Part shown: in pieces, positions 16,637 to 24,254 of the stretch
Position numbering within the stretch: position 1 is the first letter of the stretch
Layout: each line of letters starts with the position of its first letter
Origin: Acidobacteriota bacterium
GTDB taxonomy: Bacteria; Acidobacteriota; UBA6911
Reading direction: 5' to 3'
Length of the DNA stretch: 41,467 bases
NCBI GenBank assembly: GCA_016929335.1
Contig: JAFGIY010000128.1
Coordinates: 1 to 41,467 of the forward strand
Notes under the pieces: generated by a model
The model's input: the letters and a program-made list of their open reading frames with translations, nothing else
Told to the model about the DNA's origin: nothing
Databases searched by the model: none
Made by a program: the position numbers and the translations under genes

Positions 16637-16664
16637 CAGCCGGAGCCCGATCGGGCTCCGGCTG
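16637..16664. repeat. 28-bp perfect palindrome
   Basis: The sequence reads identically on both strands from CAGCCGGAGCCCGA to its mirror, with no spacer. It is 31 bases after the EmrA-type stop and eight bases before the YkgJ pseudogene. No T-run follows. It could be a hairpin terminator, a REP-like unit or a protein-binding site. Confidence 0.7.
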
Positions 16665-16671
16665 AATCCAA

Positions 16672-16984
16672 ATGAGCGTACGCCGTTATCTGCAGCAATA
16701 CGACAACCTGCTGGACCATTTGACCGAGTGGTTCCAGTCCATTCAATCCAGGTGCGGCATTCGCATGCAATGCGCAAAAGGATGTGCACGATGCTGTCAT
16801 GGTCTGTTCGATGTTTCGCTGCCCCCTGCTTGATGAGAGGAACGGCTGCCTTATCTATGATTTCCGCCCGCTTGTGTGCCGGCTGGAAGGAGTGCCAATG
16901 GTGGATGTCCGCGGTCCCCATGGAAAGTTTTGCTTATGTGGATTGCGTTATTGCCGCTGTAGTTTTTATACCCAAACCGGCTAA
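16672..16984 (+). pseudogene. YkgJ family cysteine-cluster protein, internally deleted and frameshifted
   Basis: From ATG 16672 the first frame encodes 53 residues ending CAKGCARCCHGLFDVSLPPA and a stop, the usual N-terminal CxxxCxxCC half of YkgJ-type zinc/iron-chelating proteins. A second frame, open from about 16784, carries the C-terminal half: CPLLDERNGCLIYDFRPLVCRLEG. In intact family members a long helical stretch lies between these halves; here they abut and overlap in different frames, so a deletion with frame change has destroyed the gene. The end (GKFCLCGLRYCRCSFYTQTG) does not look like family members and resembles a repeat at positions 61-112. It overlaps the convergent HDOD gene by four bases. 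Confidence 0.82.
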
Positions 16985-18306
16985 AAAATCGGTTTGATTT
17001 CCTCCATGGCACCGATCACTTTTTGCTGAATCTCCTTGATTGATTCGGGGCTGATCTTGAGGAGGGAAGTCGACTGCGCCTTTTCAATTTCCGGTTCCGC
17101 TTTTCCCTCCCAACAATATCCGAGAGTTTTCGCCAGCAGATTGCCAAAATGAACAATCAACAGATCTTTCGATATTGGGTCGGCATTTTCGAGATTATCG
17201 TGAAATAAGGCAATCTGCTGATATAAATCTGAAAATCCCCATCTTTTCAACAGCACAGCCCCGAAGTTGCCGTGATTCAGTGCAAAGCTATTGGAAAGCT
17301 CCAGCCGGTCGGCTTCACTCATATGGCCGTCGACAAGATCGACATCCAGTTCGGAAAAGATCTGGAGAAGTATCATTTTGCCGATGTCATGGAACAGTCC
17401 CATGGTGAAGACTTCCTCCGCCTGTCTTGTGTGGGTGGTTTCACATGTGATTTGAGAAGCATATGCACAGCAGACAGAGTGCTTCCACAGCCTTTCCATC
17501 AATTCCATGTTCCGCTTCTTCTGTGTGATATAAAGGGAACGGTTGTAGATAATCTCCACATATTTTCTCGTGGTGTTTAAACCCAGTCGGGAGAGTGCCT
17601 GCTCCAGCGTTTGATTCTCCTGAATCCCCTGATAATATGCCGAATTGGAAATGCTGATCAGCTTTGAACAGATGGAGACATCCTGACGCAGCAGCATTGC
17701 TATTTCATGGATTCCGGCTCCTTCTTTCAATAATTTCTCAAACATAATCGGGATTTGGGGCGGCGAAGGGAGATTGATCTCTCCCTCCCGGAAACGCATC
17801 AGCATATCACTGAAAATGGAGGTTCTCGCTTTCCCCGACCCGCCGGCCAGGGAGTTGATTCCCCTTCGCCCTTCCTTCTGTCCCAGACGTTCTTCCAGTT
17901 CGCCGACTCGTTTTTTCAAATCCAGAATCGTCTGTTTCATTTGTTCGTATTTGTCAAATCGGTCGATGGCTTCCTTTATCAATATGTTTAAAACCCCATG
18001 ATATTTTCGGGTTTTAACAATGTAGTTGTAGGCTCCGGCTGTGATCGCTTCCGCTGCGCATTTGGAGTCGCTCGGGGGCGTTATCATCAATATGGGGAGA
18101 TATGACTTTTTTATGATCTTGGCAAGAAAGTCGATCCCCGAAGCTTCAGTAAAATTGGAGTCGATGAGAACCAGGTTGACATCCTGGATGCTTCCCTTGA
18201 GTTCAGAAGGAGAGGTGATGGCCGAAACCTTGAATTCCTGGCCGATAATTTCAACCAGCTTTTCCGCTTCTACCAGATCCTTGTTCGCAATCAGAACCGA
18301 TTTCAT
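16981..18306 (-). CDS. receiver-HDOD signalling protein
   Basis: The 441-residue protein has an N-terminal receiver-like domain (about 1-118), a coiled-coil linker (about 120-145) and an HDOD domain (about 178-400). The receiver has the phospho-acceptor candidate Asp49 (LVLIDSN), Thr76 (MITPPSD) and Lys98, but the paired acidic residues near the N-terminus are replaced (LIANKD), so phosphorylation is uncertain. The HDOD part shows LLRQDVSICSKLISISNSAYY and retains a His-Asp pair (LFHDIGK, 306-310); such domains usually act as signalling scaffolds. A perfect 19-bp palindrome sits 24-42 bp upstream of ATG 18306. It is the last of a run of minus-strand genes below the sigma/CHAT locus. A second HDOD gene lies at 36.3 kb. 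Confidence 0.88.
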   Translation of the reverse strand: MKSVLIANKDLVEAEKLVEIIGQEFKVSAITSPSELKGSIQDVNLVLIDSNFTEASGIDFLAKIIKKSYLPILMITPPSDSKCAAEAITAGAYNYIVKTRKYHGVLNILIKEAIDRFDKYEQMKQTILDLKKRVGELEERLGQKEGRRGINSLAGGSGKARTSIFSDMLMRFREGEINLPSPPQIPIMFEKLLKEGAGIHEIAMLLRQDVSICSKLISISNSAYYQGIQENQTLEQALSRLGLNTTRKYVEIIYNRSLYITQKKRNMELMERLWKHSVCCAYASQITCETTHTRQAEEVFTMGLFHDIGKMILLQIFSELDVDLVDGHMSEADRLELSNSFALNHGNFGAVLLKRWGFSDLYQQIALFHDNLENADPISKDLLIVHFGNLLAKTLGYCWEGKAEPEIEKAQSTSLLKISPESIKEIQQKVIGAMEEIKPIF

Positions 18307-18329
18307 AGGTTTCCCGCTCGATAGGCAAT

Positions 18330-18348
18330 TTACGGATCAGATCCGTAA
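18330..18348. promoter_or_regulatory. operator-like perfect palindrome upstream of the receiver-HDOD gene
   Basis: TTACGGATC-A-GATCCGTAA has 9-base arms around one central base and is 24 bp upstream of the gene start. The size and spacing suit a dimeric repressor or activator site; a 5' UTR hairpin is less likely because the spacer is one base. The rest of 18349-18605 is AT-rich with no gene visible. Confidence 0.5.
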
Positions 18349-18605
18349 TTAAGTTGTTGATTGAAAGAACACGGTTCAAGCAAAACCTCAACAAATAACA
18401 GACGACTGTTTCAAAAACCTGGATAAACCAAAAGCACCGTTGTTAATAGAAACGCAAAACGCAAAGAATCACCTACTCATAAAATGGTTTTTTGAAGAAA
18501 AATTTTAGGGTCTGGGACAAAGTTACCGGATGAATTATGTCTGGAATCCGGATTTGTCGGATTTAAGCCCTGGCGTCTTTACTGAGAAAGGAATGCCAAG
18601 GCCGT

Positions 18606-18812
18606 CTATCCAAAATTTCGTACAATTTTATCATCTTCCAGAATGCTCTGAAATTCATGGATCCTGCGACGGCAGTTTGGACATTGTTCCAGGTGCCTTT
18701 CGAGGAGATATTTCATCTCAGGACTTAAGCGTCCACAGCTCAGCTCATAGAATATGAGATCCAGGAGCAACACATCGCAGGCATTGTTGTTTTTATGTTC
18801 TGATATGTGCAT
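18606..18812 (-). CDS. small zf-HC2 (anti-sigma type) zinc-finger protein
   Basis: The 68-residue soluble protein carries the H-x3-C-x2-C zinc motif (RHLEQCPNC, about residues 39-47) after two short helices, the core of the anti-sigma zinc-finger family. It has no membrane helix. It lies on the same strand as, and about 800 bp beyond, the CHAT gene that contains a related zinc finger, so it might modulate the same sigma factor; this is inference. The N-terminal part (DVLLLDLIFYELSCGRLSPEM) resembles the helix that contacts sigma in family members. No strong ribosome-binding site is seen before ATG 18812. Confidence 0.68.
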   Translation of the reverse strand: MHISEHKNNNACDVLLLDLIFYELSCGRLSPEMKYLLERHLEQCPNCRRRIHEFQSILEDDKIVRNFG

Positions 18813-18911
18813 TCAATTAGTCCTTTTCTTTCGCAAGCGGTTAACTTCTGCGAACCCTTTTTTCCGGATGAAGAAAATACCTCAGGAACAAGTCACACTA
18901 TGTGTCCCTCT

Positions 18912-19007
18912 TAACCCGCATTATTCATGAAGCCTCTGCTGCGGCAACGCGCCCGGACATGGATGCGCCGATTCGCGACGAATATTCACGAATAACGCGG
19001 ATTAAGC
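18912..19007. repeat. inverted pair of TARCCCGCATT repeats
   Basis: TAACCCGCATTATTCATGAA (18912-18931) is followed by an inverted copy reading TTCACGAATAACGCGGATTAA (18985-19005), preceded by CGCGACGAATA as in the copy at 168-200. About 50 bases separate the arms. The pair lies between the small secreted-protein gene and the orphan zf-HC2 gene. Confidence 0.65.
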
Positions 19008-19016
19008 ACTTTTCAA

Positions 19017-19355
19017 TCAGCTTCGTTTTGAAAATAACCCCTGACGCCGGTCTGCAAACAATGCATCCCGGTGTGTACTCTCGGATTTTGCGGCTGAAGC
19101 AAGGCCGATGAAATCCTGATCTGGTCGTGAAATGCGGCTGTCAGACTGAAAGGCTGCTTCATAGGAGCTCAGCACAGGGTCATCATCTTTAGGAAGCGCA
19201 TGGCAGGGCCATGGGATTGAGCGACCCTCGCTATCGAGAGTGAGGCAAGGCATTGGAGGGTGGATGTCATCCTGAGCGATTGCATCGATGGGAGTACAAA
19301 CAACAATCAGAGACACCAAAACCGTAACATACAATACTGGTTTAAGATATTGCAT
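19017..19355 (-). CDS. small predicted secreted protein downstream of the CHAT gene
   Basis: I do not recognise this 112-residue protein. It begins with a clear signal peptide (MQYLKPVLYVTVLVSLIVVC, then TPIDAIAQ with a likely cleavage after AIA). The mature part is short, polar and proline-rich at first (HPPMPC...SIPWPC, two cysteines ten residues or so apart), then acidic and apparently disordered. ATG 19355 was chosen because GAGGAG lies about six bases upstream and it gives the signal peptide; an in-frame start at 19424 would bury it. It follows the CHAT gene on the same strand after 254 bp holding a hairpin. Periplasmic location would place it with the predicted periplasmic part of the CHAT protein. 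Coding status is likely but not proven by homology. Confidence 0.6.
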   Translation of the reverse strand: MQYLKPVLYVTVLVSLIVVCTPIDAIAQDDIHPPMPCLTLDSEGRSIPWPCHALPKDDDPVLSSYEAAFQSDSRISRPDQDFIGLASAAKSESTHRDALFADRRQGLFSKRS

Positions 19356-19471
19356 CGAATTCTCCTCATTGAAAAATCCCGGATTACAGATGAAGATATT
19401 GAGAGGCAAAGTAAAACCATGCACGCTGCCTCTGCATCAACACACTGACCGAGGTAAGTGGGTCTGGCATA

Positions 19472-19499
19472 TGCCCGGGTTGCGCCAACAACCTGGGCA
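19472..19499. terminator. strong hairpin downstream of the CHAT gene
   Basis: Eleven-base arms TGCCCGGGTTG and CAACCTGGGCA pair with one G-U or mismatch around a six-base loop. It lies 110 bases after the CHAT stop and 117 before the secreted-protein start on the minus strand. There is no clear T-run, so it may be a terminator, attenuator or processing site. Confidence 0.45.
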
Positions 19500-19608
19500 C
19501 ATCGCCTGCAACTTTCCAAATCGTCCTTCCACCTTAAGAGAACGCAGAATGAGAGGAAACGCCTACCGGGAAAGCTATTTATTTAATTGATGCTCTGAAA
19601 TTGGGAGG

Positions 19609-22600
19609 TTATTGCGGATTTCCGATGAGGATATAGGGGAGCCAGGATTGAGGATTAACCTTAGAACCGGAGCGAGCGGACTCAAGAAGCGCAACCTGAG
19701 CCTCCTGGAGGGCTTTGGCTTTGCCGGCCCCATGTTTCAGCAGATCGTAGAAACGCATGCTCAGACGCTTGGTAAAGAGATCATCGACCGGCATCAGGCT
19801 GGCGATAATGGCCGGAGCTCCGGCGTTCAGGAACGCAGGGACCAGTCCCCACGGAGCTTCTCCTTCCGAGAGTGGACCGGTTGCAGTACTGCAGCCTGCC
19901 AGGTTTACCAGCTGCACGTGCGGCATTTTCCACCTATTGATGGTCAGGCAATCCAGATAGATTTTTTGGGGTGAAGGTCGCAGCAATAGCGCCGGCTTTC
20001 CCCGGATATCATCGGCGTGTCCCGAATAATGGAGGATTTGCGTGCGTGAGACCGCGTTATCGAATGCAGGCAAATCCTGGGGTGATAGAATAGAGGCATT
20101 CTTGCCATAGAGTTTCGAAAGATACGACAGCTCCTCTCGTGCTCTTGGGAGATTAGCGGAACCGTCAATTAGAAGCGCCGTATGATATTCGACAGATCTA
20201 TTGCGGCCTGAATACAGGCAATGCTCAAAAATACTGCGTGAAGGCGCAAACGCCACGGGGGTCTTTTCAATAAGGAATCGGCCATGGCTATCCTGCAGGC
20301 CCGCAAAAGGCAGAATATGCAGCGGCCCATCGGGAAGGATAACGAGAGGATGGGATGAATCAGCGAAAACGGATTTTTCAACGGGCGCAATCAGTATATC
20401 GTAAAGCAGGCGCGCGGCATTCATGAATGCCTTTGAATCATTGCTCTGGACGCTCTCCAGGTATATTCGGATCTGGCGCGATATTTCTTCTTTGGAGACA
20501 CGTTGCGAAACGGTTTCCAACTGCCCTTTCCCTGTAAAGAAAATCAGCAATCCATCATCCGTAAAAAAATATTCGATGATCGGATATGGATTGTCCCTTT
20601 TTTCAAGTACTTCCGAATTTGCTCGAGAATTCGAGTACAAGCCATCCTGCTTGAGATGCTCTTTGAGAGTAAGCGATTTAGCTTTGTCCACGAATTCCAG
20701 CGCTTTATGCTTGTCGCCGCCGGATTTGTAAAGCAGGGAAATCATCATCCTGAATGGATCAAAGCGGTCCGTGTAAAATGAATATCGCAAATCTTCAAGC
20801 GCTATATTTTGCCGCATACGCTCCAGAATCTCGATCGACTGTTGGAACGATTTTATCGCTTCCTGAGCATTCCCTTTTCGCTCCAATAATCTTCCTTCCA
20901 GGGATTTTGCCTGCCACCCGATATCGGGATACTGTCCTGATGCGCTGATAGTCACGGCGGTTTTCAGCATATCTTCTGCTTGGCGGATTCGATTGGTCTT
21001 AAAATAGATCTCGGCTAATCCGATGCAATTGCGTCCCTGCAGTTCACTCATGCCCGGTGAACTGGATTTTAAGGATTCTGAAAAGGAAGCCTCGGCGGAG
21101 GCATAATCACCCATGCGGGATTCAAGCTCTCCCCGCCTGCAGAGCAGGTTGAGTCGGCGAATTCCCGCTTCCGGCGTTGCCCCTATTATTCCGCTTCTCC
21201 TGTATCCGTCCTGTTTCAGAAGGGCCTGGCTGTAATATTCCCTTGCTTCCTGAAAACGCCCGAGGCTATCCATTGCTTCGCCCAGATTCTCAAGAGCTTG
21301 GATAATGCTGATTCCATCAAGCAGGCGGTAGGACATTTCAAGTGCGGCTGAATATTCACGCAGGCATTTTTCCAGCTGTCCCATACGACGATATTGATTC
21401 CCGATCGTCATGCAGGCGTAAATCCGCCTCGATTCCCATTTGTGTTTTTGGGCCAAAGCATTCAATCGGTTCGCGTAGCTCAGACTATTGTCGAATCTCC
21501 TCTGCATGCCGGAAATCATCGCCAACGAAGCAATAGCCCGCGCTATGGGGTCCATCGCCCTTGCGCGGTTCGCGATTTTCAGCATTGTTTGGAATTCTGC
21601 CTCAGCCGCGCCGAAATCAGCCTTGCCCAAATAAAAAGCAATGCCGCGCAGCTGGTGAATATCGGCAAGCTGCCAGAAATCTCCGATTTTTGTGTATTGG
21701 TGCTCCAGCGGTTTGCTGCCCTGAAGTACTGCAGAGAATTTGCTTTCGCGATACTGCCGACTGAGATGCTGATATTCCTTATCCAAAACTGTCTTAAGCA
21801 CGCGCTGAGGAGGCGAAAGCCCATTGTAAAAAACCAAGGCATCCCTCAAGCTGTGATCCCCGGTGAAATCGCCGTAGGCTTCTTCCAGAGTCTGAGCTGC
21901 CCATCGCAGGTCTTCGGAATTTGGCTCTCCAGGTTCAGATGGCGTTTGCTCCAGTTGCAGGCTGAGTTTCATGGCAGTCAGGATGGCGGCAGGCATCTGG
22001 TAAGGAGCCTGGCGGGCAAGCTCAACGAGGGCTGCCTTATCTCGCTCATGTGCCGATCTTAAGATCACCTCCCCGACGGCGCTGGTTTTGGTCGCCTGCA
22101 TTTTGACTTTCAAGCCTCTGAGTTCTTCCGCCCAATTGGAGCGGGAGTCGCGGGAAAGATACAGCTCTATTTCCCGGAGAGCTTCCTGGTGCATCCCCGA
22201 GCTATAGAGCGTCCAGATTTTGTTATAGCGGGCTTCAGGCGAATCAGAATTCAGTTTCAGGACGGCATTGAAATCACTGAGTGAGCCCGTCAGCAACGAG
22301 CTGCGCCGGAGGGGATCCGTACAGTGCATGGCTTCCTCGTACTGAGCCACGCCCCTTCCAAGCATTGCCTGGGTGTTTTCCTCCCGGACATCAAGGACCT
22401 TTTGAAACTCATCTCGGGCGCGGGAAAACTTTGACTCGCTGAGATAAATAAAACCAAGGCCAAGGTGTGCATCCACCATGCTTTCCCTTACGGCAAGTGC
22501 CTGGGAAAAGAGGGTTTCCGCCCTGCGTAGTGGCTCTTCTGTGCCAAGACTCCGGTTCGTGGAGGCGGCGCTAAAGGGGAGGGAAAGCCTCAAGTTGGCA

Positions 22601-23052
22601 GGGCTCGTTCCAGAATAACCTGGTTCCAGAAGTCCCTTGGCCTGAGCAAAATATTCTTCAGCCTTCCTGACATCCCTGAAATGGCTAAAAATCAGAAAAC
22701 TCAAAGCAGCGATGCAGATGGACGCGGCTGCCGCAACGGGCCAATGAATCCAGCGCGAGCGGCGATTCCCGTCTGAGCGCGTCTTTCGGGAAATGCTTTG
22801 GATTACCGCGATTGTATGATCCAGTTCGGCTTTGGAGGGCTCGGAATTTTCAATTGCGGTTTTCTCGGCAGAAGGTTCAAGAATTTCAAGCACTTCGGCA
22901 AGGTTTTGCCGGCAGTAGGAACACTTCGCCAGATGCGTTTCCAGAATACGGAGCCTTTCGGCGCCTGCCCGGCCGGATATATAGGTGTAAAGATCTTCTT
23001 CGCTCAGGCAGGTTTTGTTGGGGAATTCCATTACATTATGATCGTTTATCAT
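19609..23052 (-). CDS. anti-sigma zinc finger / TM / TPR / CHAT protease fusion
   Basis: This 1147-residue protein joins four parts. An N-terminal zf-HC2 anti-sigma domain has His40, Cys44 and Cys47 (THLAKCSYC). One membrane helix follows at about 105-123 (WPVAAAASICIAALSFLIFSHF), preceded by the basic stretch RKTRSDGNRRSR, which predicts N-terminus in the cytoplasm and the rest in the periplasm. Many TPR-like helical pairs occupy about 130-800. A C-terminal CHAT (caspase HetF associated with TPRs) domain spans about 850-1147 with the catalytic pair His1012 (LHYSGHA) and Cys1054 (NLAGCSTATG) intact. ATG 23052 overlaps the sigma-factor stop as ATGA, with GAGGAA about eight bases upstream; the open frame extends to 23160, but that lies inside the sigma gene. 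The zinc finger probably binds the upstream sigma factor; protease activity is inferred from the intact dyad. Confidence 0.92.
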   Translation of the reverse strand: MINDHNVMEFPNKTCLSEEDLYTYISGRAGAERLRILETHLAKCSYCRQNLAEVLEILEPSAEKTAIENSEPSKAELDHTIAVIQSISRKTRSDGNRRSRWIHWPVAAAASICIAALSFLIFSHFRDVRKAEEYFAQAKGLLEPGYSGTSPANLRLSLPFSAASTNRSLGTEEPLRRAETLFSQALAVRESMVDAHLGLGFIYLSESKFSRARDEFQKVLDVREENTQAMLGRGVAQYEEAMHCTDPLRRSSLLTGSLSDFNAVLKLNSDSPEARYNKIWTLYSSGMHQEALREIELYLSRDSRSNWAEELRGLKVKMQATKTSAVGEVILRSAHERDKAALVELARQAPYQMPAAILTAMKLSLQLEQTPSEPGEPNSEDLRWAAQTLEEAYGDFTGDHSLRDALVFYNGLSPPQRVLKTVLDKEYQHLSRQYRESKFSAVLQGSKPLEHQYTKIGDFWQLADIHQLRGIAFYLGKADFGAAEAEFQTMLKIANRARAMDPIARAIASLAMISGMQRRFDNSLSYANRLNALAQKHKWESRRIYACMTIGNQYRRMGQLEKCLREYSAALEMSYRLLDGISIIQALENLGEAMDSLGRFQEAREYYSQALLKQDGYRRSGIIGATPEAGIRRLNLLCRRGELESRMGDYASAEASFSESLKSSSPGMSELQGRNCIGLAEIYFKTNRIRQAEDMLKTAVTISASGQYPDIGWQAKSLEGRLLERKGNAQEAIKSFQQSIEILERMRQNIALEDLRYSFYTDRFDPFRMMISLLYKSGGDKHKALEFVDKAKSLTLKEHLKQDGLYSNSRANSEVLEKRDNPYPIIEYFFTDDGLLIFFTGKGQLETVSQRVSKEEISRQIRIYLESVQSNDSKAFMNAARLLYDILIAPVEKSVFADSSHPLVILPDGPLHILPFAGLQDSHGRFLIEKTPVAFAPSRSIFEHCLYSGRNRSVEYHTALLIDGSANLPRAREELSYLSKLYGKNASILSPQDLPAFDNAVSRTQILHYSGHADDIRGKPALLLRPSPQKIYLDCLTINRWKMPHVQLVNLAGCSTATGPLSEGEAPWGLVPAFLNAGAPAIIASLMPVDDLFTKRLSMRFYDLLKHGAGKAKALQEAQVALLESARSGSKVNPQSWLPYILIGNPQ

Positions 23053-23768
23053 TGCAGTGTTTCCTCGGATCTGCCTGATGAGGCGAGGTTTTGAACTCGG
23101 TCCACCAGCCGCTTCAGCAGCTTTTCCACCCCGGACCTGGAGAGGTTTATGCCTTTGCATTGGGCAATCTGGTTATAGGATAGACCATCGAGAAAATGGA
23201 GTTCGAAAACAAGCTGATCCCGATCGGAAACCTGGCCGGAATGAGACTCTATAGTGCGGGCAAATAGAGATACGAGTTCGTGAGCCAGAATTTCGCGCTC
23301 GAATCCTTCGCGACTCTTATACCAGGGAGAGTCGGCTGAATTCTCGATAGACTCCGCAATATTCATAGCGGATGTGCGACGTTTAAGAGCATTGCTGCGT
23401 CTCAATGTATCCATCACGGTGGAACGGCAAATCACCGCCATATAGGCTATCAGTTCCCTTTCAGACGCTCCTGAAAACCGCCTCATAGCCGCGCAATCAT
23501 TTTCGACCAGGCGAACAATTACATTTTGAAAAAGATCCCCTTCCTGGAGGCTGGTTGATGTGATCGAATTGCTCTGACATGAAGAACAGCCGGTTGCCTG
23601 CAGCAGGGTACAGCGTACGAAATACTTGAGTTTGGCTGAATACCGCCGCAGGAATTCGTACCAGGCATTCGAGTCCTCGCAGTTGACAGCGCAGCGCAGG
23701 AACAGTTCGATCGGATCAATGGAACGCAGATCCGAATCAAGCTGTTTGCGACTTTTTCTGAATAGCAT
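23049..23768 (-). CDS. sigma-70 family (ECF-like) RNA polymerase sigma factor
   Basis: The 239-residue protein has sigma region 2 (about 35-128: LFQNVIVRLVENDCAAMRRF and ELIAYMAVICRSTVMDTLRR) and region 4 (about 180-228: DQLVFELHFLDGLSYNQIAQ and a helix-turn-helix ending GVEKLLKRLVDRV), without regions 1.1 or 3, so it is ECF-like. It is somewhat longer than usual because of a cysteine-bearing insert in region 2 (CTLLQATGCSSC) and a linker of about 50 residues. The start ATG 23768 sits only eight bases after a TATAAT, suggesting a leaderless transcript. Its stop overlaps the CHAT gene start by four bases, so the two proteins should be made together, as with sigma/anti-sigma pairs. Confidence 0.92.
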   Translation of the reverse strand: MLFRKSRKQLDSDLRSIDPIELFLRCAVNCEDSNAWYEFLRRYSAKLKYFVRCTLLQATGCSSCQSNSITSTSLQEGDLFQNVIVRLVENDCAAMRRFSGASERELIAYMAVICRSTVMDTLRRSNALKRRTSAMNIAESIENSADSPWYKSREGFEREILAHELVSLFARTIESHSGQVSDRDQLVFELHFLDGLSYNQIAQCKGINLSRSGVEKLLKRLVDRVQNLASSGRSEETLQ

Positions 23769-23776
23769 TAACCGGC

Positions 23777-23804
23777 ATTATACATTGATCCTGGCGGCTG
23801 GAAA
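23777..23804 (-). promoter_or_regulatory. promoter of the sigma/CHAT operon, possibly leaderless
   Basis: On the minus strand a perfect TATAAT (23782-23777) is preceded after 16 bases by TTTCCA (23804-23799, four of six matches to TTGACA). The ATG follows the -10 box after eight bases, so transcription would start one or two bases before it. No ribosome-binding site fits in that space. Confidence 0.5.
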
Positions 23805-24254
23805 ACCAAAAGCATAAACCTATATGGATAGCCTATGATGTTCACAGCCACAGCATAGGCAAAGCACAACGCCGGCCGCAGTGTTTCAATCCCCCGACAA
23901 GCAGGAACACATAACGCCGTGCTTTGTACCAAAAAACCGCATTCATCTACCGGGATTCCTGGCGATAACTGAGCCGGCCAGGCAGTGCGTTTCAAATGAG
24001 CTGCTTGCCGGTCCATCTCGCCTATCAAGAAAAATTGATTATTTTGCAGGATTCCGGTAGGCGGTTTCTTGTCTTTTACGTTCTTGTTATATGAAGCCTG
24101 AAAAGGGAGTGGCCCGGCTGGATATAGGAAGCGGGGGCCTTTCCCGCTGTTCGATATCCGTGCGGATTCGGTAAACAACCTGGATCTACCGCTGATATCG
24201 TAATTGACAAAATCATCCACGCAGATGGGCGTGGTCTAAATAGCAGGTAGGTCG
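23805..24254. other. intergenic region between the sigma operon and the pentapeptide gene
   Basis: About 450 bp with no convincing gene; a minus-strand frame at 23768-24220 has no recognisable features. It holds an AGCGGG/CCCGCT hairpin (24132-24150) and, 20 bases before the pentapeptide-repeat start, a CCACGC-AGATGG-GCGTGG hairpin (24217-24234) preceded by TTGACA (24204-24209) that lacks a properly spaced -10 box. Confidence 0.4.

Noticed and set aside
23768..24220. 150-residue minus-strand open frame upstream of the sigma gene
   Set aside because: No recognisable motif, no ribosome-binding site, and composition typical of non-coding DNA; it would also overlap the promoter of the sigma operon.
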